A stretch of 64,000 nt of DNA from Rhipicephalus microplus (lineage: Eukaryota > Arthropoda > Arachnida > Ixodida > Ixodidae), in assembly GCF_043290135.1 (NCBI RefSeq), contig NC_134702.1, positions 79,802,317 to 79,866,316 of the forward strand, in the 5' to 3' direction. Below the pieces are notes generated by a model. The model saw nothing but the letters and a program-made list of their open reading frames with translations, was not told the DNA's origin and did not search any database. A program made the position numbers and the translations under genes. Shown piece after piece: positions 1 through 12,133 of the stretch (its first letter is position 1; every line of letters begins with the position of its first letter).

Positions 1-3000
1 CTTTCTATTATACGCGGTGCTAAATAATTGTCCTTTACATACCTGTTTTCTTGGAAAAAGAGAAGCCGAAGTTTCCCTAATCCCGTTTGCTTTCACTTCT
101 TCCCGCCTGATAGCTGTCGTTGTTCTTGTTCTTCTCATGTGGCTATCCGATGTTTCTTCGATGTTTTTTCCTTCTGTCATTCCTACCTTTATGGTGGTCA
201 CTTGGCTGCTCTTGGACACGTAAAAGGCCGACGGCCTCTCATGCAGGGACATCTGGATGTCAAGAACGTGACTTGTTTGCGAATCACTTGAAGCCATACC
301 CTCTTGCGCATTAGTGACCTTCTTGTGAAAGAGCGCAGACATTTTCCCGCGTTCTGTCTTTACTGTCATGGTGATGGTAGGTAACTGATGGTTCCGTAAA
401 TCAGAACCCTGATTGTTTCCACGGAATGAATGTTTTTCATGTGAACCTCTTCTTTTATTTGTTTTTGTTTTGACAGTTTATTGAAGTCCTGAAAGTTTAT
501 GAACTTCAGAGTGATTCTTGATTCGCTCTTTCTTACATGGTGGCAAAACGGACAACCACTGTTACTGTTCTAGCAAAGTGTAATATTGAGCGAGTTGGCA
601 TGCTGTTTCACTAAACATTTGACATCCTGTCTTCTCTAGTTTCCTCCTCGTTATGCGTTCTCCAAGGCCGGACATTTTGTTACGTGGGGACGGGTTACAC
701 TATAGATTCTCTATACCTCACTCTTTAGCGAGTTTATGTTGTACTGGCTCAGTATTATAAGGCCAGCATATGGATGTCAGTAGGATGTGCCAACTTGCTA
801 GGCTTGATATTTCAAAGCATTAGTTACCCGCATGTAAAAAATGATGCATGTGGAAACTCAACGTCAGTTTGAGTTACAACAAATAAATCTGAAGAAGAAG
901 GACACGAAAAATTAGGGTTAATTATAAACGTCTCCTCGCTATCACCGCCTACAAAAACATGCAAGTAGCATAACTTGTATGCCCGACCAATGAATACGAG
1001 TTGTGTTCGCAGTAAACTCCGTCAAATTGCCCACCATAGACAAAGCATAAAAGGTTGTGGGAGACCTGAGTTCTGTGCAATGCAGTTGCTTGCCATATTC
1101 ATAAATATCCGAATAACGGTGGAGCGCGAATGAATTTTGTAGTTGCAATCAAATGAATTGGCTATTTAATAACTCTACCGGATAGACATATACAAATGGC
1201 TCAACTACGTCAAGTGGTGCGTCCCCTGTAGGTCTGCTTACAGGTTGAAGAAGTGATAAAAGGGAGCACAAAATTACCAATCATAATTCAAGTATAGGAT
1301 TTCGTCTGCTATAAGTTATTATCAATGCTAGCGTCGTAATGTATATGTAAGTGCATAAAGTTTGCCCTTACTGAAAACGGTAAACAAAGAACAACTAGAA
1401 ATGTTTTAACAATATTTTTTTTAAATTTTATTTCATGTCAACTCATGCTTGTAATATTGATGCTTTTGGAAGCGGGAGTATGGGTGATATCTAATAATTG
1501 TTTGAGAAATCCTGCGAAATAACAGCGATTTCAGAAAAAGAGGATGAGTACGTTTTACAGGTCATTTAATAATAATTTGCGCCCATCTCTTGTTTGGCTG
1601 TTGAAAATATTTCGTACATAAACAATTCCATCAAAACGCAAATTCGCATGCAACATTTCCTTTCACGCAAAAACTGCCAATGCGAGGCTTGCATGTTAGT
1701 GAAAGTTTCACACTGTATACAGGTGGTTCTTGCAACCAATTGGCCGCGATAACACAAGAGCCGCGTGCTCAACGCGATCACTTCACGCTGAGACCGATAA
1801 TCGGTGTCGCGTAGCAGAACACCGGTGGAACACCGGTGAGGTTAATTGAAATTCCAGACATGCCAGCGTCACGCGGAGCAATACAAAGTTGGAAACTGGC
1901 GTGTTCGCAACTGTTCCACACTACGCGACATCCCTTTTTTTTTACTTACATCTGTTCCCGTTTGAAAATGTTCACCACTTGAAACATTTGATATGTTTAG
2001 AAAACACTTTTGCGCTCTAGTAGAAAACAAAAAAAATTGAAGGAAACTAATGGTAACGCTGCCGAGACACCGATCAAGTCGAAAATTCAGAAAGAAACAA
2101 ATTAAGGGCGGCAAGAATAAAGAAAATAAAGAAAAATTGTAGAAAGGCGTAGTCTCACGTTAGATCCAATAGTCATATTACACGAACTCACCACTATTTT
2201 TTCCTGTATTACCTCTTCCTCTGAAAAAAAAAAGAGCTTTGAAGACACACGCTAACACGCTTACGCTGCCCTCGTTACTGAATTTCTAATGTGATGTTCG
2301 TGCGCATATTATTGTGCTGACGAAAGGTGTGACTAGAACTTACTACGCCACTATCGTGCGTAGCGTCATATGATTATCAGCAAAAGCCGATTGCCAACTT
2401 TTCGGATCAGAGGTTCTAGCATTATAGAGTATGCTTTTAGGCTTTTTATTTGCTTTTATTGTTGTTTGTCCTTTATTGCTTCGTGTGTTGGAGGCAACTT
2501 TTGATGACAGGTTTTGATCCGACTGTGCCCTGGCCTATTTGAAAATAGTGTTCTTTCCCAGAAAAAAAATAGTGAGCGAAAAAAATCTTTCCCACCTGCG
2601 AAAAGACAAGGCTCTAGACGTGCTGTGAAGGCTCGCTAGAATTGCGGAGCTTTCCGGAATTGCTTTTTTGGGGCTCGTCATGTTTCTTTATGACTTGTTG
2701 TTTCTTCAGTTTGGGAGTACAACTGCAAGAAAGTTGGGTGAAGCACCGAACAAAAAGTGCAAGCAAACAATCGAAGCTACGATTCGGTCGACCGCAATGA
2801 CAACTCTTCATACACGAAATTTTATTCGTTTTTGTTTCAGTGTTTAGTTCTATTGAAAGAGTGGAATCGAGTATCGCTTTGTTCTTCTAAAGCAGAAAGC
2901 TACTAGGTGGTAGGTTCTCTGGAACAGAAGTCCTAGAAGCTTTCTGCAGAAGGAGAGAGACAAAACGAACTGAAGAGAAATGACTTGTAGAAAAAGACTG

Positions 3001-5700
3001 CTAAGAGCCATTTCCTTTTGCCTGTTTTTTTTAATGCGATGCTGCTGTTGTTCTAAGGTAGTTCCTTTTTTTCTGTAACTTGATTTTCCTTTATCTTATT
3101 TTCATCGGTGGAGGCAGCGTTCACCTATATTTATGCCTTGCTTGCACTGCCTCTGATATCGCAACTACGTTTTGTCATTTCCTCCCAGAATATAACATTG
3201 TATCAGTATAGAATAGAAATGTAATCTTTTTATGAAATTGAGATATAATTTAGATGAGCGCTAATTTGAGTGCTAGATAATGATACTTTTATACTAAATT
3301 TTGGCATACGTAGCTCGATAAAACTGACACACGAACTCTAAAGTGAGTCACTGGTGTGAGGTCGATCATGGCTGCCGCATTTCTGTCGAAGTGAAATGCT
3401 AAAGGCTTGTATACTCTGCGGTGTCAGTTGATGTTTAGGTACCCCCCTTTGTCGAAATTTCAGGGGCACTCTGCTATAGTGCTCCACATAATGATATCAC
3501 TGTTTTGACTCGTAAAAGCCGAGATGGAATTATTAGCAGGTAAAAGGATCCACTGCTGAGCTCTAGAACACGGCTTCCGTAACACCGGTCGCATTTAGTT
3601 TGAGTGAAGTGCGAGAGCTTTAATTCACTTTGATATTTGTAAACGTTAGAGAATCACAGTTGGACAAAATTATACCAAAGTTCCCCAATACTGCTTGCCT
3701 CACAATCAAATCTTGGTCCTGACACGCAGAATCCCATTTTTATTATTACGAACAAGTTATGTCTTAAAAAAAAATCCTATCTAGAGGCCACCCTCTCGTC
3801 GATGATCACATATTGCATTCCGTAAGCTGCTACTTTCAACCACTACGAACACGCTCGTAAATACAGGCCGAAAGTGAATTCGGGTTTCGTCTGATGATCA
3901 CACTATATTTCTTCACGATTTACCTTGTTCTCTTCATATGCATGCCGCGAAAAGTACAGAAAAAATAAAATGCAACAAATAATATTCATCACGAGAAAGT
4001 ATTGTAGTCAGTAGAATTAGACAAAAACGAAAAGCCAACATAACAAAGAACAGAGGAAAATGCTTCAAATTAGAATGGGGTCTTTTAATACCGGACGAAA
4101 ATTAATTCTTCTGCCGCCAAAATGGCGAATTAAATAAGTTTTGTCCATTACCCTATCGTCTATTCTCTGTTTCTAGGTGGAGGGTAGTGGAAGGCGACCC
4201 GCCGAGTGCTTTTCATATATACTTCTCGTTATTTGTATACATTCTTCATATTTCTGAACGCATTGTCTACCACCGTTCTACTCGTGCATGGTGTCCTGAA
4301 CAACGCATCACTTTACATACGACGGTATATGACTGCTCGTCGTAAGCGGATATATCGTTCAGTGTCCATCAAAAAAGCCTTTTAGGACATCTTCATCGTT
4401 TTATGAATAAGCTTTGAGGCAGCGGTCTAGGTAATTTTCGCGTTGTGAAGAAAAGCCTATATCCAAACTTGTTAGCCGGCGCCTGTCTGGGCTCTCTCCT
4501 TTCTTGTACGCGTTTTTCTGCGCAAAATGGCATCCGCAATTTGATTTGATTCTATTTGATTCTTATAACTTGTCTTCTTGGTATACCTACTTCACGCATT
4601 CCCGACCAATGTGACTAACGCTGTCATTTTCCTGACTACAGCAAGCCTCAGGGGAGTAAAACCAATCACTCAAGGAAAGTATCTGTGCACGCTTCTTTTA
4701 TTCAACAACGTGTTTTGATCTTAGGCCTTCCCGCAGGCCTATTTACACGCAAATTTATCTTGTAGATAGCAAACACACGGCAGCCACCACTCATACTCCT
4801 GAAAGCAACCTAAATGCGTCCACGTACCATCAGTACCAACAACAACGATCCCACATGAAAAAAAATGAGATGATCCAGGCACTCAAAATTTGTTGGTGAA
4901 GTTGGATCAGCAAAATGCATGCAGCGTGAAATGAGTCTTCGATGAGCAAATCTATGTTCGTGACCTGTACTACATTTTTTTGTCTTTTTTTTAGAGGAAC
5001 TTGGTGTTCCACACTTCCAGTGCACCTACCTCACCAAAGGCAGCGTTTCGCCACGTATGTTGATGTGTGTCTGCTCACCAAAACACAGTTTACATTATGT
5101 GCTTTTTTATTGCTTTAGTTATGAAGACTCGCGTAGTGTGGAAGTGAAAGGGTCTTCTGAATGTGTATATTGAGTTTTATTAGGCTAGGTCACCGATAGT
5201 GAGTCCACCCGACACATGTAACATCATGAAAGGTCGTCACCCCACGTTTGTTTCGTGGGAGTCAGGACGCACACGTCCAGTCTTTACTTTGTCCTGCAGC
5301 GTGTGGTCACCCATGCTGGCGCGTGTATCCCGCGAGCCGAAGGGGAAAGTTTCCGAGTCTTGTGCTTTCACCGTAAAGTTTGCGTTTAAGCTATAAGTCA
5401 CACGATGGCCAATTCGCTCGCTGGCGATAGGATAGAGCTGCTAAGTAGAAGAGCCAAAGTAGGGATCAGTCGGTTAGGCAGAGAGAACACTTGTATTGCG
5501 CTGCTCAAACAGAAAGAAGTATTAATTTTGTCAGTTGGTGGCACGCTCGTACTGCGTATACCTGTGCGTTCTTTTCGTGCGCCCATCTTTGTGTTTGAGC
5601 ACTGCGAGTGTCGAGCTGTATTTTTCGCGTGTCATGAAACAACGAAAGAAGTTATGTGAGCACAACAAGGACGCCGTAGTTGTCCATCGCCGCTGCCGCC
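1..5700. other. Unannotated AT-rich sequence
   Basis: I find no gene, transposon domain, tRNA-like element or long tandem repeat that I can support here. Open frames are all short (under 95 codons), overlap on both strands and carry no recognisable motif. Short poly-A and poly-T runs are frequent. It reads as intergenic or intronic DNA with decayed repeats beyond visual recognition. Confidence 0.6.
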
Positions 5701-5717
5701 ATCTTCGGTGTGCGTGA

Positions 5718-5935
5718 CTGCTAACACATGAAAAAAAAAAGAAAAAAATATCTCGGATGGAAAGGCTTCGCACAAGGGGCTGCTTTATGTGAACCCAGTA
5801 TTCTACCACTAAGCCATGCCATTTTTTTTAACTGAGCCATGCCGGGGCTCAAAACAATCCTGTGCACACAAAAAAAGCCAGGCCTGCGTGGAAACAGTCA
5901 CAGCGAAAGCTAGAAGAGCGGCCTTTTAGAGCCTT
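5718..5935 (-). repeat. tRNA-like SINE head fragments
   Basis: On the minus strand, ATGGCTTAGTGGTAGAATAC (about 5799-5818) resembles a Pol III A box from a tRNA. A second, shorter head (GGCATGGCTCAG) lies just beside it at about 5838-5850. No good B box follows either head, so these are fragments. The right side (AGCGAAAGCTAGAAGAGCGG) looks like dispersed repeat sequence. It differs from the main ATCA-tailed SINE in this window, so a second SINE family is inferred. Confidence 0.4.
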
Positions 5936-6348
5936 TTTTAAACACTCATAAGGTAGCTGCTGCCAAGCACACTTGCTTGATGCCAACTATGGCATTAATA
6001 ATAAAACGTTTACGGTAGTACGCCAGAAGTAAACATGCTATTTTTTGTCATTGTTATGAGAAACGTGGTATCCGCTAAACTATTGCGAGGAATTTTGTGC
6101 CAGTTCATGCAGTGGCTGATGACGATGACGAATTATGCATGAAGTGAGTATGTGCCACATTTGATAGCTGAACAAAAATAAGCTTTTGTAATGAGTTGGA
6201 GCATTGGACAGCCCACTAGTTACGATATTCACATTGTGCAACGACTGATAGTTCTTTCGCTGCTTTAAAACGCTTCATAAGTCGTAATAAGGCGATTGTT
6301 TTCCCGACGTCAAGCCTGCCTAAGGCAAGTTTGCCAGCAAGTCCCAAA

Positions 6349-6556
6349 CACCAGCGTGGCTCAGTGGTAGAATACCTTGCTGACATCCAGTGGACCCGGG
6401 ATCGAGTTGCACTGTGGCAATGGTATACGAAGATTTTATGCTAATTTCGTGCGCTGTAGTTACGTACACTGGCGGCGGTCGCGGCGGACAACTACGGCGC
6501 TGCGCGAGACCCGAGTTGTGATCTCCTAACAGCTTTCGTTGTAAAATATATACAAA
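6349..6556 (+). repeat. tRNA-derived SINE-like element, second family
   Basis: The element starts with CAGCGTGGCTCAGTGGTAGA, a tRNA-like A box, followed about 40 bp on by a degenerate B box (GGATCGAGTTG). A GC-rich body (GGCGGCGGTCGCGGCGGAC) follows, then an end near CAGCTTTCGTTGTAAAA. The order of head, body and A-rich end is that of a tRNA-derived SINE. I cannot define target duplications. Weakened boxes suggest an old copy. Confidence 0.45.
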
Positions 6557-7061
6557 CGCGTGTTATGTCGGGAAGAAACGAGGTTAATAGGCTCGATATA
6601 ACGTGGTGGGTGAATTAAATAAGAACCAGGTGTGCCAAAACTCGAATCGTGTAAGGGCCCATTCCCCCTAGCGGCAAGCCTGCCATAACGGCGCAGCGTC
6701 GTAGACCTGCAGCCGGCGCCACCCGCAGGAGATCTGTTCGAATAGAACGGCAAGCTCCTCAGACAAACATGGCTGCCCTTCCGAATGCTGTTCTCGACCA
6801 CCTCGAATCTATCAAGCGGCCGCTGTGTGCTCTGAAGATTGAAAGGTCCGAACAGATGCTTTCATTTGCTTTAGACTCATGTCCTTCAGCTTCGACATTA
6901 CAAAATTCGAATCGATTCAGCCCCGTTTTCGAGAACCATGCTCAAGTATTTGATCTTCTATGCCTAAGCAAGCTTTTTTTTTAAATCTCGAAGGCCATAC
7001 ATTACACGTTTGTTTGTTGCTACTAACGTTCGAAAGCTGGCGCCACTTGTCAAAACGCCTG

Positions 7062-7074
7062 CTTTGGGGACGTC
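7062..7074. repeat. Target site duplication, left copy
   Basis: CTTTGGGGACGTC here is repeated exactly at 8377-8389, immediately after the LINE 3' end. This 13-bp perfect direct repeat defines the boundaries of the LINE insertion at 7075-8376. Confidence 0.85.
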
Positions 7075-8376
7075 CGCGTTCTTGGTTGAAAGAACAGGAC
7101 ATAATGCGACACATTCAGGCATTTGTTATCAGTCACATAACACATAGCTTTCCTTACCTGAGGTTCTTGAAAGCAGGCAAGCACAAAATAGACAGAGTGA
7201 TGCGTGTGACTTTCAAGAAGGCTGTGAATTTTCCCCCGTAGACACTTACAGAACGTCTGCCTCAAATGGGGCTCCACAATACCGTATCAGAATTATCCCA
7301 TGCACACCACACGAATCAGGTCATACGCCTCTCCATCAATAAAACAGGACGGAAAACACTATCAGAACTTGGCATCGAAGCCCCCATTGAGAGAAGAAAA
7401 AACAACATATCCCACATGAATAGAGCCATGAATTCATCATCAAACCACTTCCACGCAACATGCATCCTCGGTTCCACGAACATCGACGTCGGTCACGGGC
7501 GAAAGTTCACGACAACTACTCAGATACTGAGGGTGGCTTTTTTGTCAATGCAGCTGGAGCAGTGAGCAGCAAATATACAGCAAGCGTCATTCATTGTGGA
7601 AAACGGGTCGATTGTTTATCAGCCCAGGACACAGACACAACTAATATGGAAGAAGCAGGAATCACCCTCGTCCCACGGAACCCAAGGTCCGCCTTCGTTC
7701 TAATAGATTTAAAAGCAGCCTACCAAAATTTTTGTAAAGGCTACATTGGCCCCATTGCGCATTGACTTGTTACACAACTCTCGCCCTCGCGCTCAGAGGG
7801 CACATGGAAACAGCTAGTATGGATACCCGGCCACTGCGTAGTTAGAGGCAAGGAGCTCGCCGTTGCCTCGGCCCGAGAATTACTCTTCCGGACCTCCGAC
7901 CCCTGCATATCTCACCCATGCAGCCTCGACTATACGTATGGTCCCGCTCCTAACATACACAGATGTTATAGAACATCTAAGACTCGGAAGACCGAAACTT
8001 CCGCCCCCGGGGCCAAAGCTCAGTAAAGAATCTCAGGTAGCGTGGTGTTGCCTGCAGACCTTGTGTTACCCCAATACATACACACTGTCCAAGATATATC
8101 CCGACACATACGCACCACAATGCACATTCTGCGTCAATAAAACTGCCATCCTATACCACATGGTATGGGAATGCCTACACAATTCACCTCTACGACCCAG
8201 AGCACAGCACAACACTGTAGGGTGGGAAGTAGCCCTGTCCAGCTCGGATCCGAAGACGCAAGAGGCCCTCGTGAGACGGGCGAGGACAGCGGCCTATGCC
8301 GATGGGATCCCGGAATAAGGATCCCACTCACCGACATTCCTTCCTCGGTCGCAAATAAATGTTTGATTCTCTCTCT
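7075..8376 (+). mobile_element. 5'-truncated I-type LINE, C-terminal half
   Basis: This 1302-bp non-LTR retrotransposon tail sits between perfect 13-bp duplications. Reading frames, broken by stops and shifts, cover the region after the reverse transcriptase thumb (7104-7240; DIMRHIQAFVISHITH is alignable with DLIRSVHVFVLSHFTY of the longer LINE at 24948-30664). A decayed RNase H stretch follows (about 7490-7760), where the first catalytic Asp appears as Asn in GGFFVNAAG. Then comes a 151-codon open frame (7863-8318) with a zinc-finger pattern CTFCVNKTAILYHMVWEC (C-x2-C-x8-H-x4-C). The 3' end is AAATAAATGTTTG plus a TC-rich tail. The copy cannot encode an enzyme: RT core and endonuclease are absent. 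It inserted into the Harbinger-like element and is therefore younger than it. Confidence 0.85.
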
Positions 8377-8389
8377 CTTTGGGGACGTC
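8377..8389. repeat. Target site duplication, right copy
   Basis: Exact second copy of CTTTGGGGACGTC, directly after the LINE tail; pairs with 7062-7074. Confidence 0.85.
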
Positions 8390-8762
8390 TATTTGAATTA
8401 TTGTGTCTTTTTTCAAATACCTGACAGGTGAAAATGCTCTATTCAATGCTGGAACATAGTCTAGGAACATCACGTAAGACATATCGTGAAAATTCCCGAG
8501 CAAGAAGCAAGCAGCTTGAAGTGTCCCGCGGCAGACGATTCGGCGAGGCGAAACCAGACGACGTGGCTCAGCCATGTCGCTCCTCCGTCACTGATTGGCT
8601 GAACCACTCTCTGGCAAACGAAAAACGGCACAAAAATGGTAAAATGTTTAGAACGGCAAAAAACGGCCGACGAGCGCGAAGCAAACAGCCGTGCTCGGCT
8701 GCCTGAGCACGTCAAACGTCAAACTGCTAGGCATGCTTGCCGCTAGCGTGAACTGGCCATAA

Positions 8763-9214
8763 GAAGGCGTCATAAAATATGAAATGAATTTGCTTCATTG
8801 CAAAGGGCTCAGCCATATTTCTTTGAGCACCAGCATGGCTCAGTGGTAATTCGTCATTGCCATAATTCGTCATTGCCATCCCCGCCGAGTAAATAAAAAA
8901 AAAGGTAGTGGGAACTTATATTAGTAGCCCAAACATGGTTCACATCGCGTTCTATAAATGGCACTCTTCAAGCATTCGCTGCCCCTTCACTGTGCTTTCC
9001 GCGCAGGCCCAGAGTTTGAAGTATGAGCAGTGTGCTGAAAGTGTCGAGCTGCTAGCTGTTGTTTGTGCAACATATGGCATGCATTGCTTGGCCTTTGCCG
9101 AGAAACTGTGATGGTTTTTTTTTATAGTCACTGATCTTACGTACCTACCTATATATACAAACCTCTAGGTCTGCGCAACCTAACAGCATAATAAACTCAC
9201 CAGCATACGTAGTG
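8763..9214. other. Intergenic stretch with a SINE head scrap
   Basis: The stretch holds a short tRNA-like head (CAGCATGGCTCAGTGGTAAT near 8832) followed by two tandem copies of a 17-bp unit containing ATTCGTCATTGCC, then an A-run. Nothing else is recognisable. Confidence 0.4.
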
Positions 9215-9599
9215 AAAAAGATTGGCAGATCCAACGTACAGTGGGAATAAATGATATGCGAAGCACGAATGAGAAATGTTGATATGTCTCTTCAAAATCA
9301 GCACAACGTTGCGAGGTGGAGGTAAATGATGCCATGCATGACTTCCGTGTCTTGATTATAATGTTTGGATGTGTCGTTTACCTTCGTCATCTATTCACGT
9401 CACGTAATACCAAATTTAGTACATGTAGATCTAGCGAAACGGCCGCGAGCTTGCTATGAGCGTGGTATGTTGTCATGTTTTTAAAATTTACGCCTGTCAG
9501 GATTATCATGTTTGCACCAGTCATATATTTCGGCATCCATTTACGTCACGTAACACCAAATTTGTCATATGTGGAGCTAGCAAGACGGCCGCAAGCGCA

Positions 9600-9990
9600 T
9601 CATGAAGAGCCCAATACACTCCAATGTAGTGTTGACGCGCACCGCACGCTGGGTACGGCGACGCTACTTCAGCAAAACGCGAGCACTCTATAGTCTGACG
9701 CCTGGCCCGACCAGCGTTCGTCGAGCGGCCCGACGGCAACCGGCGCGAAATGCGACATGCTGCATTTCGCGCCTATGCGTTACCCTGACAACACTCCGTC
9801 ACCCTTTTTTCGTGACGGAGGGACGCCAGACGTGCTGAAACGTGCATGTGTCAAAGCAACGCAGCGCGGTGCCCACCTGCGAGTATGTGGCAAGACCGGC
9901 GCCTGGCGTGGCAACGCCGGCATGACGCGACGAACTGATCGCCGGTGAGCACGTCCACCGCGTCACGTTGAAATGTATTGGCGACTTGAC
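9600..9990 (+). repeat. GC-rich core of composite copy A
   Basis: This block is clearly richer in G and C than its surroundings and interrupts the ~148-bp unit array. It is alignable with 15112-15535, 17880-18300, 30690-31090 and 62910-63310; the word GGCAACGCCGGC is easy to follow. Open frames run through it in some copies but break in others, so I do not call a gene. Confidence 0.65.
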
Positions 9991-10742
9991 TGTGGCATGT
10001 AATGTTCTCACATGACACGCATTCCATGATTATCATACTTGCACCAGTCATATACCTTCGCCATTCATTGACATCACGTATTACCAAATTTGGCATATGT
10101 GAAGCTAGCGAAACGGCCGCGAGCGCATCATCAGTGTGATATGTAGTCACTTTGTTACATGACACGCATGTCTTGATCATCATGCTTGGTCGTGTCATTT
10201 ACCTATTTTGTCCATTCGCGTCACGTAATACCGAGTTTGGTACATGTTAAGCTAGCCAGACAGCCGTGAGCACATCATGAGCGTAGAAGGTAGTCAGTCA
10301 TGTTGTTACATGACACGCATCTCATGTTTACCATGTTCACACCAGTATCATACCATCGTCATCCATTCTCATCCCGTAATACCAAGTTTGGTATAAGCGA
10401 AGCTAGCGAAACGGCCGCCAGCACATCATGAGCATGGCATGTAGTCATGTTGTTACGTGACACGTATGTCGTGATTATCATGTTTGCAACAGTCACATAC
10501 CTTCGCCCCCATTCACGTAATACCAAATTTGGTACATGTGACGCTAGTGAAACGGCCGCGAGTGCATGGTGAGCGTGGCATGTAGTCATGTTATTACATG
10601 ACACGCATGTCATGATTTTCATGTTAGGGTCTGTCGCTTGTGTTTGCCACGCAGTCATGTCATACCATACCAGTTCTGCAACATGCATTGTGAACGAAAC
10701 CATCGCAAGAGCTGCAAGACCATGAAATGTAAATCATGACAT

Positions 10743-11580
10743 TAGTAAAACTCAACCTTCGGTCTACTCCCTCTGTTCCCTTGAGCAGAGCTCTCTCAGC
10801 TGCGAAGCGGCTGTTGCTATAGAAGGGAGTGGAAGGTTGGTTGCATGGTGTCCGTCTTATCTTGTCGCAGCTGCTGCTGCTTGTTCAGGGATGGGGAGAA
10901 ACGCCTTTCGATACGTTGCGACAACTGGACTTCATGTACACGAACATACGTACAAATTTGCATGACTTCACCGTTGGAACCGTCGCATGTTGCCTCGGCA
11001 GAGCCGATAGTGCAGAGCACTGTTTACTGCGACCAGAACAGCCAATGAGTACTCGAGAGCCAGGTTTGACCCTTTGGTTGCCCCTCCCTATTCTCCTCAC
11101 GGCCAAACAAAACAATTCTGTCCGCTTGTTGGACACACTAAACACACTTGTCATCCTCTCCTCTCACTCTCTTATTCAAGCACTTGACCTCCCTGTCCGA
11201 GAGAGAGAGAGACGAAAGGACCGGCTTACAAAAGACGTTCCATGAACTGTGCAAACGTACACAATGGTGGCGCCGTTCGGCGGTGGGCTCATGCCATTAC
11301 TGCGAGATGACTACGCTGTCCAGCGTGACAGCCGTCCCGCGGAGTCTAATCTAGATGGATGGGTGTCAATACACCAGATGTCCTCACGCCGCCCGCCGGC
11401 ACTCCGCTGGCCGGGGACCACCTAGCTGCTTGTTAAGAGCGGCGACCGACCACGGTCTTTCTACCAGAACGGGCCTCCTTAAGCCAGGATTATCGTTTCC
11501 CGAGAATCGGCTCTCTGGAAAGCACACCCGGTTGCGACAAAGAAGACTCACCCGCCTTGCCTGCGACGCCACACCTTACA
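10743..11580. mobile_element. 838-bp insertion in composite copy A, possible solo LTR
   Basis: Copy B of the composite element reads straight through where copy A is interrupted. The flank ACAT occurs at both edges (10739-10742 and 11581-11584), giving a 4-bp duplication. The insert ends in CCTTACA and begins TAGTAAAAC, close to the TG...CA (TGTAA/TTACA) ends of Ty3-type LTRs but not perfect. It has no RT, integrase or other domain. A solo LTR is the best fit for length, duplication size and lack of coding. A non-autonomous DNA element is the alternative. Confidence 0.5.
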
Positions 11581-11780
11581 ACATTCATGACATACATATC
11601 ATGATTTTCATGTTATGACTACTCAAATATGTTCTTCATACAGTCACGTTATGCTATACAAAGTTTGGTATCGATACGATTATCGAAACGGCCAGGAAAG
11701 TTTAAAGTCGTAGGCGGCTAGATAGATAGATAGACAAGCTCAAAGTCGCCGAAGTTCGCTAAGAAATGCTTCGAATTTAA

Positions 11781-12118
11781 GAGTGAACTGAACAGGCAAG
11801 TAAGCCAAACAAACACAGAAGACATTCATATTTTATTTGCAGTGCAATAAAAATGACACTTATTGAAAGGGTTTAACGTCAACAACAGAGTAGCCTTCCG
11901 TCAGGGAAATGTAAACTCTTAACCTGTGAATTGCCAATTCGATGCTCTAGCACTTTAATTTACGACCACACTCTAGAAAAAATCGAGTATTTAGGGAATA
12001 TACCTATTTTGGAACGCAACAATAATTGTAATCTACTTCGTGTACTTTCCTCGCGTTATCGCCACGGTTCCGGTAGTTCGCGGTCACGAATGGCGCTCGC
12101 GTTGTCAGCGTGGCATAA
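11781..12118. other. Unannotated interval
   Basis: AT-rich sequence between composite copy A and the SINE at 12134. I see no domain or repeat I can name. The last part (about 12050-12118) is the pre-insertion target region of the SINE. Confidence 0.5.
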
Positions 12119-12133
12119 CATTCTCGACAAGAA
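12119..12133. repeat. SINE target duplication, left copy
   Basis: CATTCTCGACAAGAA here is repeated exactly at 12373-12387 across the SINE, a perfect 15-bp duplication. Confidence 0.9.

Larger units (their letters stand above)
6655..8759. mobile_element. PIF/Harbinger-like TIR element, interrupted by a LINE
   Basis: The ends form inverted repeats of 30 bp at 6655-6684 and 8730-8759, matching at 24 of 30 positions, with a shared core CTAGCGGCAAGC. Both ends are flanked by TAA (6652-6654 and 8760-8762). A 3-bp TWA target duplication with G/C-rich ends is the hallmark of PIF/Harbinger elements. Removing the nested LINE (7075-8376) and its duplication leaves about 0.79 kb, so the element is internally deleted and non-autonomous. 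A short frame from 6769 (MAALPNAVLDHLES...) could be a transposase-gene remnant but I cannot identify it. The superfamily is inferred from the ends only. Confidence 0.55.
9215..11780 (+). mobile_element. Composite 148-bp-unit element, copy A
   Basis: The copy starts with an A-run and TTGGCAGATCC and ends near GCCGAAGTTCGCTAAGAAAT. Two ~148-bp units lie before a GC-rich core (about 9600-9990) and four after it, marked by AGCGAAACGGCCGCGAGC-type boxes near 9432, 9584, 10108, 10255, 10404 and 10549. Units carry near-palindromes such as ACCAAATTTGGT and a CATGACACGCATGTCATG type. A short GATA run (about 11718-11735) and a terminal segment close it. An 838-bp foreign insert interrupts it at 10743-11580. 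No protein domain is visible. The same layout recurs four more times in this window, so it is a dispersed unit, probably a non-autonomous transposon of unassigned class. Confidence 0.75.

Noticed and set aside
9400..10650. CRISPR-like regular repeats
   Set aside because: Units are ~148 bp, diverged and contiguous without unique spacers, in a eukaryotic genome; they are element subrepeats.
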